DNA of 21,384 nucleotides from the IMG/VR virus record IMGVR_UViG_3300031658_000167, positions 1 through 21,384 of that record. The stretch is one strand, 5' to 3'. This stretch comes from a virus. The notes below the pieces were generated by a model. The model saw only the letters and a program-made list of their open reading frames with translations. It was not told the DNA's origin and made no database searches. The position numbers were made by a program, and so were the translations under genes. Shown piece by piece: positions 8,419-16,222 of the stretch. Each line of letters begins with the position of its first letter. The first letter of the stretch is position 1.

Positions 8419-8739
8419 TTATAAATACTTCTTACTATCGTTGTCAGTTTTAAATTCTGGATGATCGAAGAAGAAACGATTAACTGCTTTCGTCATAGCG
8501 TTCTGGTCTCCATCCAGAATGTCTTTATACTTGTCCTGCATAAGAAAGATGTTTGGTATGGTGCCACGCTTACGCATCATGCGCCCGTCAGTCCATCCGT
8601 TGTCTCCTGTCTTACGCTCTTTATCTGCAATCGCAGCAACAGAGTCGACATCCTGTATGTGTTGGATGCCATAGCTCTTATTGTCTGCCTTCATGCGAGT
8701 TGCTATGTCTTGAAAGATGTCGTCTTCGTTATCTATCAT
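8419..8739 (-). CDS. Unknown phage protein, 106 aa
   Basis: Unrecognised. The sequence is acidic at the start (MIDNEDDIFQDIATRM), with a central WTDGRMMRKRGTIPNIFL and a C-terminus FFFDHPEFKTDNDSKKYL. No Cys clusters, signal peptide or membrane segment are visible; it looks like a small soluble mixed-helix protein. Its start overlaps the end of the 219-aa gene by four bases (ATGA), so the two are translationally coupled and likely act together. Position after the capsid gene suggests a minor virion or head-completion role, by context only. Confidence 0.6.
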   Translation of the reverse strand: MIDNEDDIFQDIATRMKADNKSYGIQHIQDVDSVAAIADKERKTGDNGWTDGRMMRKRGTIPNIFLMQDKYKDILDGDQNAMTKAVNRFFFDHPEFKTDNDSKKYL

Positions 8740-9395
8740 TTGCCTATGTGCTTTCTAGCTTCGCTGATTAACGCTAGCTGCTTCTTATTAAATCCCCCAC
8801 CCTTTGCCATCCACTTTTGTTCACCGGGTTCATTCATTAACTCTGGGAAGACTCTCTCAAATACTAACCAATCACCAAGTGGCCCATCAAGTGCTGCTGG
8901 GAAACTCTCCCAATTGCTACCGGGAGGTGAACCTTCTTCTGATAGCATCTGAACAGTTCTCTCATAACGTTGTAAAGCCTCTGACATCTGCCTATTATCT
9001 AAGCTATCTATAATCTTACGCTTAATGCCAAACATCTTTGGGTCTACTGGTTTTCCAGCCCTATCCTTACTAGTGAGTATGTGTGTAGAATCAGCCCGTA
9101 TCATATTCCTTAGTTTGGGTAGGCCTTTACTGTTAGCCAACCCTATGGCCTTCCGTAATTCAATTTTATAGCTGTCGATACTACCATCATCGTACTCACC
9201 ATTAGGGCCAGTATCTCCCGGCTGTATGGTTTCCAAATGTCCCGGCCCAGTCTTATCACCCATGCGTAATTCTATAGGAAAATCCTTTAATGCACCTTGA
9301 TTTCTAACATCATTGAATGCTTTATTAGCAAAGAAGTTTACACCCGCAAGGTCACGTCCTTCGCCTATCTGTAGTTCGTCTTCTAAACCTTCCAT
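8736..9395 (-). CDS. Unknown phage protein, 219 aa (post-capsid)
   Basis: No family recognised. The protein is soluble and rich in charged residues, with the segments MEGLEDELQIGEGRDLAGVN, PIELRMGDKTGPGHLETIQP, and a helical C-terminal half (IKRKIIDSLDNRQMSEALQRYERTVQMLSEE). A perfect AAGGAGA site precedes the ATG. It is the first gene after the capsid terminator and is coupled to the 106-aa gene through a four-base overlap. In comparable phages this slot holds minor head or virion proteins, but nothing in the sequence proves that. Confidence 0.6.
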   Translation of the reverse strand: MEGLEDELQIGEGRDLAGVNFFANKAFNDVRNQGALKDFPIELRMGDKTGPGHLETIQPGDTGPNGEYDDGSIDSYKIELRKAIGLANSKGLPKLRNMIRADSTHILTSKDRAGKPVDPKMFGIKRKIIDSLDNRQMSEALQRYERTVQMLSEEGSPPGSNWESFPAALDGPLGDWLVFERVFPELMNEPGEQKWMAKGGGFNKKQLALISEARKHIGK

Positions 9396-9404
9396 TCAAT
9401 CTCC

Positions 9405-9433
9405 TTAAATAAAGGGGAGCCGAAGCTCCCCCC
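9405..9433 (-). terminator. Intrinsic terminator after the major capsid gene
   Basis: On the minus strand a perfect 7-bp stem GGGGAGC / GCTCCCC (9431-9425 and 9420-9414) encloses a UUCG tetraloop and is followed by TTTATTT. It starts about 10 bases after the capsid stop codon. The likely effect is to let capsid mRNA accumulate over the downstream genes, with some read-through. Confidence 0.88.
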
Positions 9434-9443
9434 TACCATTAAT

Positions 9444-10334
9444 TTACGCTACAGTGAGCAGCGTAATCTTGCCAGAGGCAGCCTCGTTAAGAGACTCCAA
9501 TGTCCATTCCGCTTCAACCATGCCACGCCTTGAACTACCTACCTTAGCGATAGGAGTATGCTTGACTGGCCTTAGCATCGCGACCTTCCACATTTCTTTC
9601 TGCAACTGACAAACCTTATCCGCGTCCATATGACGGTCAAGGATGATACGCTGCATACCGAAATCTGATTCGTATACATCAAGGCTAGCAATCAATTTCT
9701 TGCTTGAAGCTTCAATGTTACGAGTCTGAGATGCTGTGAACGCAGAGATCTGACGTTTCTGAAACCCATTTGCATAGGTCGTGTCAGGATTACCGCCACT
9801 GTTAAAGATGGTCTGCAAGTTGGTGTTATACAGAAGCTCAGTAAGAGCCTGCGTACCAGCTGCTGAACCAGTTTCAACATTAGTGGTAATGAATGAAAGA
9901 ACGCCACGAGCTGCTCTGCCCGTACCCGCTGATGCACCAGCAGCTGACACACCACTAACGATGTCGACTTCCATATCGGTAGCCATAATCTTCAGTGATT
10001 TAGCAAGTTGATACTCATACTCGCCACCCTTAACGCCAGCCTTATCGACAGCATCCAAGGTATCAGTTACTTCAAATGACTTACGATTGATCTGAGTATA
10101 GTTACCCAGACGAGAACGTGCAGTCAAAGTACCAGCAGTGAAGGCTGCGCCCTCAGCTACTCTCCCATTAGAACCTGCGGTGAGTGAGTCAGTGAGCCAC
10201 TCATGTAAAGTTCCACTTGCTTTACCCTTACCAAAGCCCGATAGCATCGGAGTTTCAGTAGGGGAAATATTAACGATAATGTCCAAAAGATCTTCACGAA
10301 GACCGTTCTGGTTATAAGTCTCAAATGTTGGCAT
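9444..10334 (-). CDS. Major capsid protein, SU10 / DUF5309 type
   Basis: 296 aa. The N-terminus MPTFETYNQNGLREDLLDII, then VNISPTETPML, GKGKASGTLHEWLTDSL and INRKSFEVTDTLDAV, is the signature order of the SU10-type HK97-fold capsid family (DUF5309). An E-loop-like region and the helical spine with KSLKIMATDMEVDIVSG (about 112-128) follow. C-terminal strands read MQRIILDRHMDADKVCQL and MVEAEWTLESLNEAA. Length is normal for the family. It lies directly after scaffold and before a strong terminator, as expected for the most abundant virion protein. An AGGAG site is about eight bases from the ATG. Phages with this capsid type include podoviruses with elongated heads; head shape here is not known. 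Confidence 0.88.
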   Translation of the reverse strand: MPTFETYNQNGLREDLLDIIVNISPTETPMLSGFGKGKASGTLHEWLTDSLTAGSNGRVAEGAAFTAGTLTARSRLGNYTQINRKSFEVTDTLDAVDKAGVKGGEYEYQLAKSLKIMATDMEVDIVSGVSAAGASAGTGRAARGVLSFITTNVETGSAAGTQALTELLYNTNLQTIFNSGGNPDTTYANGFQKRQISAFTASQTRNIEASSKKLIASLDVYESDFGMQRIILDRHMDADKVCQLQKEMWKVAMLRPVKHTPIAKVGSSRRGMVEAEWTLESLNEAASGKITLLTVA

Positions 10335-10359
10335 CCGAGGCTCTCCTATTTATATGACA

Positions 10360-11397
10360 CTAAGGTCTCCAAGTATGACCTCTTTGCTGGAGTAATTTAG
10401 CAAAGTTATCTACTGAACCACCTCGTAGTGTACCTACCGAATCCCGAAAAGACGGTTGAGCACTCTGTTGCGTTCTACCCTGTGGCGTAACATTACCTGC
10501 CATGGGTATCGCCTCTGCACGAGGGGCTGGAGAATTCCCAGTTATCTGATTATATTTAGCAGCATCAACCATAAGCTTAGAGAGTTCAGCAGCCAATACC
10601 ATATCCTGCGGGTGATTTTTAAAGTTAGGCCCGATGATGTTTTCTAACATCGGATACGCTTTAGTCTTCAGAGTCTTGTAATATTCGCTGTTAGGATCAG
10701 ATACAAAAGAGTAAGTCTCCTTAACATACTGGTCAGATTGCAGTCTCATTTGATCCTGTTGCTGAACAATATTTTGAGCGTTTTGTTGGGCTTGTGCTAC
10801 ACCCGCCTGTTTACTTACAAGATCCTGCCTACCCTGAACGTGCCTTGCTACCTCTGCGGGCGTGAAGATATCGCCTTCGTCTTCTAGCCTTTGATCCATT
10901 GCTGCGATCTCAGCATTGATAGCATCTACATCACCAGCTGGTGGTACATAAGATGATTGCAATGTTTCAAACTGCTGAGCCATGTCTGTAAGTTTCTGGA
11001 TCTGCTCTTCACGTGCAGCAATAACCAAATCCTTCTCAGCTAACTCTGAGTCTTTCCCTGCAATCTCCTGCTGTCCCTTACGCTTTAAGTCTGTAATGCG
11101 CTTACTCATGCCATCAGTAAGGTTCACATCTTGAGCTGGCTGTTGGTCTTCGGACGCTGCATGCGGTGCTTGGGATTGTTCCCCAACTCCTCGCTCTGCT
11201 GCAATCTGATCGAACTCCTGCAGGGGTTCCATCTCAGACCAATCTAAGTTGCCGGGGGTTACGTCATTACCGAAGTCCAACGTATGCCCCAGTTCAGATG
11301 CTTTATTTACTAATGCTTCCTGATTCACTCCATCGACAGGTGCCGTTTCCTGTTCAACAATGGGTGCTTGAGTTACTACTTGTTTACCGTCTGGCAT
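10360..11397 (-). CDS. Capsid scaffolding protein
   Basis: 345 aa. Acidic, Gln/Ala-rich and low in aromatics, with a disordered N-terminal third (residues 1-95). A predicted coiled coil spans about 97-147 (MSKRITDLKRKGQQEIAGKD and EKDLVIAAREEQIQKL), and a second helical stretch rich in Q spans about 160-215. The C-terminal part holds YKTLKTKAYPMLENIIGPNF and a basic tail FAKLLQQRGHTWRP that could bind capsid protein. Composition, coiled coils and position immediately before the capsid gene all fit a scaffold. The AAGGAG site precedes ATG by about seven bases. Whether it carries a protease cannot be seen; no catalytic motif was found. Confidence 0.82.
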   Translation of the reverse strand: MPDGKQVVTQAPIVEQETAPVDGVNQEALVNKASELGHTLDFGNDVTPGNLDWSEMEPLQEFDQIAAERGVGEQSQAPHAASEDQQPAQDVNLTDGMSKRITDLKRKGQQEIAGKDSELAEKDLVIAAREEQIQKLTDMAQQFETLQSSYVPPAGDVDAINAEIAAMDQRLEDEGDIFTPAEVARHVQGRQDLVSKQAGVAQAQQNAQNIVQQQDQMRLQSDQYVKETYSFVSDPNSEYYKTLKTKAYPMLENIIGPNFKNHPQDMVLAAELSKLMVDAAKYNQITGNSPAPRAEAIPMAGNVTPQGRTQQSAQPSFRDSVGTLRGGSVDNFAKLLQQRGHTWRP

Positions 11398-11428
11398 TTA
11401 ATTACTCCTTTTTCCCCTGTCCTGTTTA

Positions 11429-11710
11429 TTATTCGGGAGGACGAATCCGTTGTTGCCTATACGCAACAGTTTTAAGCAAGCCGTTAAGGTTTGCCATTTT
11501 CTTTAATGCTAAGACTTGCCCCTGTAAGCCTAAGAATTCTTCCAAGGTTTTACATTCGTCAAAGCACTCATAACTTTTAATCATCATGTCTTCGATTTCC
11601 TCTGCTACTTCTTTCCAATGAGGAGTCTCTAACAATGCTGTTAACTTACGCAAATGTATCTCCTTATCCTCTGGAGACTTTGCCCTTCTAAGGTACTTAT
11701 TAAAATTCAT
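11429..11710 (-). CDS. Small helical protein between portal and scaffold, 93 aa
   Basis: The protein is almost entirely predicted helical and charged: MNFNKYLRRAKSPEDKEIHL, HWKEVAEEIEDMMIKSYECF, and EFLGLQGQVLALKKMANLNG. It ends YRQQRIRPPE. Small helical proteins in this slot are common in podovirus head gene clusters, but their function is generally unknown. It is directly abutted (zero-base gap) by the basic 99-aa gene and has an AAGGAAG site before its ATG. No homologue is recalled with confidence. Confidence 0.65.
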   Translation of the reverse strand: MNFNKYLRRAKSPEDKEIHLRKLTALLETPHWKEVAEEIEDMMIKSYECFDECKTLEEFLGLQGQVLALKKMANLNGLLKTVAYRQQRIRPPE

Positions 11711-12010
11711 TTACTTCCTTTTTGCCTTTGGCGTATTGTCAGTGACAAACTTTCTTTTCTTTGTACGCTTTTTGTTTTCACTAGCTGTAACACGGTCACG
11801 TGCTTTTGTTGCAGCTTTGTTAGCGGTCTCCTTTGCGACAGTTGTGCGAGATGGGACGAGAACTGCTAAGCCGTCCTTTTTTACACCGTGATTCTCTTTG
11901 TCTAAGTTACGCCCAGTCTCTTTTTCAAACGTTTGTTTGCGAACCCTGTCAGCTACATCCTTCTTCTTTGAGAGCTTTGATAGTTTGTAAACCTTCTTCT
12001 TAGTCTTCAT
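11711..12010 (-). CDS. Very basic small protein, 99 aa
   Basis: Lys/Arg-dominated from end to end: MKTKKKVYKLSKLSKKKDVA, a middle HGVKKDGLAVLVPSRTTVAK, and the tail NKKRTKKRKFVTDNTPKAKR. It has no cysteines, no hydrophobic core and no recognisable fold, so it is probably disordered or nucleic-acid binding. It follows a second basic protein and precedes the scaffold, which suggests packaging with DNA in the head or contact with acidic scaffold. Function is inferred from charge and context only. The ribosome-binding site GGGAG lies unusually far (about 13 bases) from the ATG. Confidence 0.6.
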   Translation of the reverse strand: MKTKKKVYKLSKLSKKKDVADRVRKQTFEKETGRNLDKENHGVKKDGLAVLVPSRTTVAKETANKAATKARDRVTASENKKRTKKRKFVTDNTPKAKRK

Positions 12011-12016
12011 AAAAAA

Positions 12017-12400
12017 TCATCTACTCCCTTTAGTAATACCAACCTGCTTAACATTGTAAACCTTTTCAGCTCTATCCACCTGAGCCTTATTCTTAGCCCT
12101 ACGTGGAGCTTCTTTTTTAGTAGCTTCAATAGCCACTTTTATGCGTGTACGAAGCCTTGCATCACTCCTCTCACGCTCTCTTTGTTTGGATAGAAGCGCA
12201 GATGGGGGTGGCTTCGTGTTCTCCTTGTACTGTTTATTCATAGAATCCTGCTGGCCCTTGCGTTCTATCTCTACGTTTCTCTCTTTTGTTGCCTTAATCT
12301 GTTTAGCGGTTGGAGGTTTTGACGTTCTTCCGCCACCGAATCTATTAGGGTTTAAAGCAAAGTCTCCGCCTCCCGGCCCTACCATACGTTTTTTTGTCAT
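12017..12400 (-). CDS. Basic, low-complexity protein, 127 aa
   Basis: Begins MTKKRMVGPGGGDFALNPNR, then FGGGRTSKPPTAKQIKATKE, with a central RERERSDARLRTRIKVAIEA helix and a basic end. Gly/Pro-rich at the front and Arg/Lys-rich at the back, without cysteines or an obvious enzyme core. Its ATG shares one base with the portal stop (TAATG), so it is translated in coupling with the portal. I suspect a head-associated or DNA-binding protein, but nothing identifies it. The open frame on the other strand here is a shadow. Confidence 0.6.
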   Translation of the reverse strand: MTKKRMVGPGGGDFALNPNRFGGGRTSKPPTAKQIKATKERNVEIERKGQQDSMNKQYKENTKPPPSALLSKQRERERSDARLRTRIKVAIEATKKEAPRRAKNKAQVDRAEKVYNVKQVGITKGSR

Positions 12401-14709
12401 TAAACTACTGGCCCCTGTTGAGGTGGTAATGGCTGCCCTTGTGGTTGTTTGTTGCCACCCAAGCTACCTAATATTTGCTGTATCACTGGCCCTGCTTGAG
12501 CCAAGAGTGCTTGTATGTCTAGCCCACCAGCTGGTGCTTCACCCTGTTGAGCCGGAGCTTGCGGTTGCTGTGGTGCTTGAGATGCTGGATCACCTCCTTG
12601 CGGTTGTGGCGGGGGAATCAAGCCAGACTGTACAGCTAGCTCATTCACCTGTTGATATAGTACCTTGAGTATTTCAGGGTTCTCCTGTGCCATACGCATT
12701 ACAGCTTCGTTGACTGGGACAGCCACCTCATCTGCCATCTTAGATCCAGACTTCCTCATGAATTCTTTAATGAGGGGAGATACATTCACGAATTGAGGGC
12801 CAGCTCTCAGAGCGAGTTCCAACTGTTGTTGAATCTCGTTGAGTCTGCTCAACCTGTTAGAATTTACTGAATTCGCTGATAAGTCTATATCATATTGACC
12901 CTGTATCTCTTTAGCTGTGACAGCTCTTAAAGAAGTCTCAGCCCCCTCCACTACTCTGAAAAACATTTCCTCGTCACCAAACTGCTGTAACAATTGAAAC
13001 GTTTGTAATACTGCTTCATTAAATCCTAGGGCTACATTACGCAACATCATCTCTAGTCGTTGATTACCTTCGTTGACTATAGCGTTAACTCCTGTAGCAG
13101 TTTTGTTTTGGATTGCAGTGGCATCGTTTCCTATAGCAAAATCAGAGACACCAATTCTATCTTGTATGAGTCTTCGTACTAGTTCTTCTTCTCTGAAGCT
13201 GGAGAACTTAACATCACCAGTTTGTAATATCCCAATCTGATTTGGGCCAGCAGGGAATCCAACACCGGGGCCGGGACGATGAATCTCTGGATCTACGTCA
13301 GAGTTAGGATCGTACCAGAACATCGTGGCGTTAGTGATAGTTCCATTATCAATACGCATATTGTGTATGTCATTGATCTCCTGTTGCAAGTCTGTGATTA
13401 TCTCCGCAACACCCTGACTCTCAAATCTACCGGGAATAGGGAAAATACGAATCTCTGCAAAAGGTTTCTTGCCATGTAACAAGTCTGATTCTCTCGCTGA
13501 TAACAATACTTTATGCTTCTTGGAGAACGTGGCTACGATGTCTTCCATCCTGCCATCACCATCAATGTCATACCTACCATGGAACTCAATCAACTCTAAT
13601 TCAGCATAACCATCATCAGGCTCCATTGAATCTTGTTCGTAGCCTTCCTCTAACGTCTGAACATCTTTCAGTAATGATTCCCCATGGGCAGAGATACCGT
13701 CAGTATCGTTATCATTACTACCAACGTTTAACATTTCAACGTTGTCGTATGTGCCAGCGTCACCTAACTTCAATAAGGTATCGTAATCTCTGCGGAATCT
13801 ATGTGCTACGTATGGGGAGTCTGCTACTGTGATTGCTCTGGGATGGTAGATGAAGTCTTCGATTGGGATGAACTCCCAGTCAGGATTGTTGTATACTACT
13901 TCTTCTCTTTCTATCTTAATGAATGGTTTCTTAACCCAATCATTGTTCTCTAATATAAAAGACATCTGATCAAGGAACTCAAGGATTGCCGCGCTAACCT
14001 GACCAGTCTGTACCTGAGCCTGTGCAATTGCCACTTCATCCTGCACCTGCTGTTGGTTTAACCTGCGGGTGTACTTACGAACATCCTTGCGCCACATAAT
14101 CTTTACTGTGCCACGTCCGTAGATAAAGGCTTCACGGATCCAGTCCTGAGCCTTCGCGTATACTTGTACACGCTTTTGGAGAACGAAGTCCAACATGTTC
14201 TCTACATCATGTGCCTTATCGACATCCTTAATCTTACGGGGGGCATCGTTCCCCCCGTCGGGTGGTGCAGTTTGTTTCCCTGCTCCGCTCACCCCTCTAG
14301 CCGTAACTAACGGCTGTACTCCGAATATTGGGTTAATCATCCTACTCACCAGTGTATCTACTATGATACCAGTGATAGGAATGTGTAGGTTAGAACAACC
14401 CTTCCATGGGAAGTCTTTCTCTGTGACTACACCTTTATACTGCTTATACCATCTCTCTAGATTATTCTGCCAATCTTGTCTGGCATCCACAGAGTTCTGT
14501 ACTGACTGACAGAGGAAGTCTAATAGCTTAGCCTGCCCCTCTTCCTTTAATCTTGGGTCAATCGCTGGCTCTACTGTAGAGTTCTTCGGCTTATTAATAA
14601 CGTCACCACTAGCCAGCTTCTTAGGTGCTTGGGCTTGGCTCGTGACATCCTTGGCCTCGTGTGACGGAGACCCTGCCGATAGTTGGTTTGGACTTAGCTC
14701 TTCTGCCAT
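12400..14709 (-). CDS. Portal protein (P22-like podovirus portal)
   Basis: 769 aa, within the size range of podovirus portals. After a disordered N-terminus, the segment DFPWKGCSNLHIPITGIIVD and SRMINPIFG (99-130) is the characteristic portal start. A helical clip/wing region follows (VENMLDFVLQKRVQVYAKAQ, EAFIYGRGTVKIMW). ELIEFHGRYDIDGDGRMEDI and NDIHNMRIDNGTI are stem-region signatures. The last 70-75 residues are Gln/Pro/Gly-rich and low complexity (PPPQPQGGD, QQPQAPAQQ). The portal is the dodecameric DNA entry channel at one capsid vertex. A GGAG site precedes ATG by six bases. The terminase genes usually next to it are absent here, replaced upstream by a terminator-like hairpin and small genes. 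Confidence 0.88.
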   Translation of the reverse strand: MAEELSPNQLSAGSPSHEAKDVTSQAQAPKKLASGDVINKPKNSTVEPAIDPRLKEEGQAKLLDFLCQSVQNSVDARQDWQNNLERWYKQYKGVVTEKDFPWKGCSNLHIPITGIIVDTLVSRMINPIFGVQPLVTARGVSGAGKQTAPPDGGNDAPRKIKDVDKAHDVENMLDFVLQKRVQVYAKAQDWIREAFIYGRGTVKIMWRKDVRKYTRRLNQQQVQDEVAIAQAQVQTGQVSAAILEFLDQMSFILENNDWVKKPFIKIEREEVVYNNPDWEFIPIEDFIYHPRAITVADSPYVAHRFRRDYDTLLKLGDAGTYDNVEMLNVGSNDNDTDGISAHGESLLKDVQTLEEGYEQDSMEPDDGYAELELIEFHGRYDIDGDGRMEDIVATFSKKHKVLLSARESDLLHGKKPFAEIRIFPIPGRFESQGVAEIITDLQQEINDIHNMRIDNGTITNATMFWYDPNSDVDPEIHRPGPGVGFPAGPNQIGILQTGDVKFSSFREEELVRRLIQDRIGVSDFAIGNDATAIQNKTATGVNAIVNEGNQRLEMMLRNVALGFNEAVLQTFQLLQQFGDEEMFFRVVEGAETSLRAVTAKEIQGQYDIDLSANSVNSNRLSRLNEIQQQLELALRAGPQFVNVSPLIKEFMRKSGSKMADEVAVPVNEAVMRMAQENPEILKVLYQQVNELAVQSGLIPPPQPQGGDPASQAPQQPQAPAQQGEAPAGGLDIQALLAQAGPVIQQILGSLGGNKQPQGQPLPPQQGPVV

Positions 14710-14733
14710 TCTGTCTCCAATACACGATGCAAT

Positions 14734-14789
14734 AAAAAAACGATCACTAGAGACTGTAGGTGTAGCTGTTTAGGCTACGTCTCTGGTGA
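14734..14789 (-). terminator. Terminator-like hairpin just upstream of portal
   Basis: Minus strand: 11 paired bases TCACCAGAGAC / GTCTCTAGTGA (one G-U) at 14789-14779 and 14754-14744. An inner 5-bp stem GTAGC / GCTAC is stacked on it (14778-14774 and 14766-14762), with a seven-base bulge. TCG and a run of seven T (14740-14734) follow. The portal ribosome-binding site follows about 15 bases later. It could stop or attenuate transcription arriving from the upstream small genes. Confidence 0.75.
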
Positions 14790-14816
14790 CCGTCTAGTGT
14801 TCAGATAGGTCTATTC

Positions 14817-14848
14817 TAACTAGTTATAGTTGGCTTTGCCTCTAGTTA
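14817..14848. other. Small hairpin at the end of the 45-aa ORF
   Basis: Perfect 7-bp arms TAACTAG (14817-14823) and CTAGTTA (14842-14848), with an inner GGC/GCC mini-stem. The stop codon of the 45-aa ORF is inside the arm. There is no T-run, so it is not a standard terminator. The loop contains TAGTTGGCTTT, which also occurs in the structured element near 17402. Confidence 0.5.
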
Positions 14849-14983
14849 CAAATCACGCATAACTTCTTTGATCTCTATTTTCATAATCTTTCCTTCAGAC
14901 ATATGTATAGTGATGCTCCCCGTAAAGAAGTCACGTATCATCTTTATTACACGACCCTGAAGCTTTGTAAGATCAATTGGCAT
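14846..14983 (-). CDS. Small ORF, 45 aa (hypothetical)
   Basis: Reads MPIDLTKLQGRVIKMIRDFF then TGSITIHMSEGKIMKIEIKEVMRDL and stops with TAA. It fills most of the gap between the 101-aa gene and the portal hairpin and has a plausible helix-strand-strand-helix composition with no rare-residue clusters. No clear ribosome-binding site is seen before the ATG, which weakens the call. It lies directly downstream of one copy of the 39-bp repeat (14997-15035), so it would be the first gene of that unit. Function unknown. Confidence 0.5.
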   Translation of the reverse strand: MPIDLTKLQGRVIKMIRDFFTGSITIHMSEGKIMKIEIKEVMRDL

Positions 14984-14996
14984 AATTGTAGTGTTA

Positions 14997-15035
14997 CTAT
15001 ATAAGATGCAAAGGATTCAAAAAGGATTCATTTAT
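14997..15035 (-). repeat. 39-bp two-part repeat, copy A (candidate phage promoter or regulator site)
   Basis: Minus-strand reading: ATAAATGAATCCTTTTT, a 7-base variable middle, then TTGCATCTTATATAG. The copy at 17986-18024 is identical over the 17-base part and 13 of 15 over the second part, with the same 7-base gap and no indels. Both copies lie just before a minus-strand ORF. This copy overlaps the stop codon of the 101-aa gene. Within it TGAATCCTTT occurs twice. Confidence 0.7.
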
Positions 15036-15333
15036 CCAGAGGATTCTTCGGTGTTTTATCTTCTGTACAAGAATAACATATAAGACTAGCACTTACCATC
15101 ATTCCTTTCGGAACTTTGATGCGTTCTCCTACTACTTTACCGGGGGGTGGATCACGATGCATAATGAAGACGTAGGCCTTAGAGTTCATTCCATCATACC
15201 ATCCCATGAATTCTGTCGTAGGCGGGTCATTAAGGAAGTCCTCAGTATCGTTGTCAGTCCAATCATTACGTATCATAGTGTCATCCCAGACTACGTAATA
15301 AGGCTTACCCTTCTTTAGTTTAGGTGATTTCAT
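15028..15333 (-). CDS. Unknown phage protein, 101 aa
   Basis: Begins MKSPKLKKGKPYYVVWDDTM and includes NDTEDFLNDPPTTEFMGWYD, YVFIMHRDPPPGKVVGERIK and an end with ICYSCTEDKTPKNP. There is one CxxC pair (CYSC) but no second pair. It looks like a small beta-rich soluble protein with alternating strands (AYVFIMHRD, ASLICYSC). Its last codons and stop are part of the 39-bp repeat copy A. No convincing ribosome-binding site is visible upstream, and no family is recognised. Confidence 0.6.
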   Translation of the reverse strand: MKSPKLKKGKPYYVVWDDTMIRNDWTDNDTEDFLNDPPTTEFMGWYDGMNSKAYVFIMHRDPPPGKVVGERIKVPKGMMVSASLICYSCTEDKTPKNPLDK

Positions 15334-15423
15334 GACATTGAAAACGGAAAGTTACTACCCTGTGGATGGGTACGTCCTTCAATAATAAAATCCCATACAA
15401 CATAGAAGTATGGCTGCCCTATC

Positions 15424-16008
15424 CTATGTACAACTCTTTTGATTTTTATATTGATTGGCCTTCTTACACTGCTCATAGAACTCCTCCTGACTTAGATTCC
15501 ACTTTGCTGCATTAGCCCACTTAGTCACCCACTGGACATTACTAATATCTTCCTTTAGTTCGGGGAACTTACTGGCAGGCTTGATGTGGTCAAGAGACAT
15601 ATTATCGGTAGGAGTCAAGTGGTCTCCTGTAAGGGCACACTTGTATTGCTGTTTCTCCGCTAACCTCATTAAGTCATCAGCAAAATCACTAGAGCCTAAC
15701 CTATTTATAGCAGCATTTTTAAAAAAATGTGATTCACATAAACGACCATTCTTGAATGAAGCATTCTTACAGCCGTAAGAGTTACACAAGCCCTTCTTCT
15801 TAGCATTCATAGAGTAATGCTTGTATCGCTTCTTATCATTTAATGATACACAGTCCTTACATACATATTGTAGCTTGTCTGCAGTACTTGAGTGCTTGTG
15901 GAAATCAACTACGTCCACCATCGTCTTACAAGTCGAACAAAATTTTTCTGTATATTTGTAACTACGCGTTGCTTCGAGTGGTATCTCCATAACCATATCA
16001 TAATCCAA
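15424..16008 (-). CDS. HNH endonuclease with N-terminal zinc-binding cysteines
   Basis: 194 aa. Cysteine pairs C24/C27 and C50/C53 form a zinc ribbon; C75, C80 and C91 with H94 could form a second. The C-terminal nuclease core starts at C124 (YKCALTG) and has the hallmark LDHIKP with D140 and H141, then N157 in ISNVQWV, and WANAAKWNLS. This layout is that of free-standing phage HNH nucleases. It interrupts the order of small late genes and is probably mobile (homing-type) or a packaging-associated nuclease; the former is likelier because terminase is not adjacent. The start is unclear: the longest reading uses TTG; ATG at 15996 or 15990 would shorten it by four or six residues. Confidence 0.82.
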   Translation of the reverse strand: MDYDMVMEIPLEATRSYKYTEKFCSTCKTMVDVVDFHKHSSTADKLQYVCKDCVSLNDKKRYKHYSMNAKKKGLCNSYGCKNASFKNGRLCESHFFKNAAINRLGSSDFADDLMRLAEKQQYKCALTGDHLTPTDNMSLDHIKPASKFPELKEDISNVQWVTKWANAAKWNLSQEEFYEQCKKANQYKNQKSCT

Positions 16009-16026
16009 GCTTCATACTTGAGTCTT

Positions 16027-16215
16027 CTAATTAAGGTCTTCACCGTTAGTATCGGGGAACTTAAAAGCAATCTCTTGAAGAGCATCTGACGTATCCCTTA
16101 ATGATACTGCTATGTCACCATGGATCTTCTCCAAAGCAACAACGGTAGCTAATGAGTCCTTTTGGACGTTTAACAGATTGGTTAAGATTTGTAGCAGAAT
16201 TTCCTCGTTCTGCAT
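16027..16215 (-). CDS. Small helical protein, 62 aa (start revised)
   Basis: From the ATG at 16215 the protein reads MQNEEILLQILTNLLNVQKD, then SLATVVALEKIHGDIAVSLR, ending FPDTNGEDLN. It is strongly helical with heptad-like leucines, so may be a coiled-coil oligomer. The same frame stays open to a GTG at 16356 (109 aa), but that extension overlaps the 57-aa gene by about 130 bases and is Asn/Phe/Thr-rich and less protein-like. The 57-aa stop lies eight bases before this ATG, which favours the short form. Function unknown. Confidence 0.5.
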   Translation of the reverse strand: MQNEEILLQILTNLLNVQKDSLATVVALEKIHGDIAVSLRDTSDALQEIAFKFPDTNGEDLN

Positions 16216-16222
16216 AACAATC

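Noticed and set aside
15320-15403. 27-codon minus-strand ORF between the HNH gene and the 101-aa gene
   Set aside because: It overlaps the start of the 101-aa gene, has no ribosome-binding site and no protein-like pattern.
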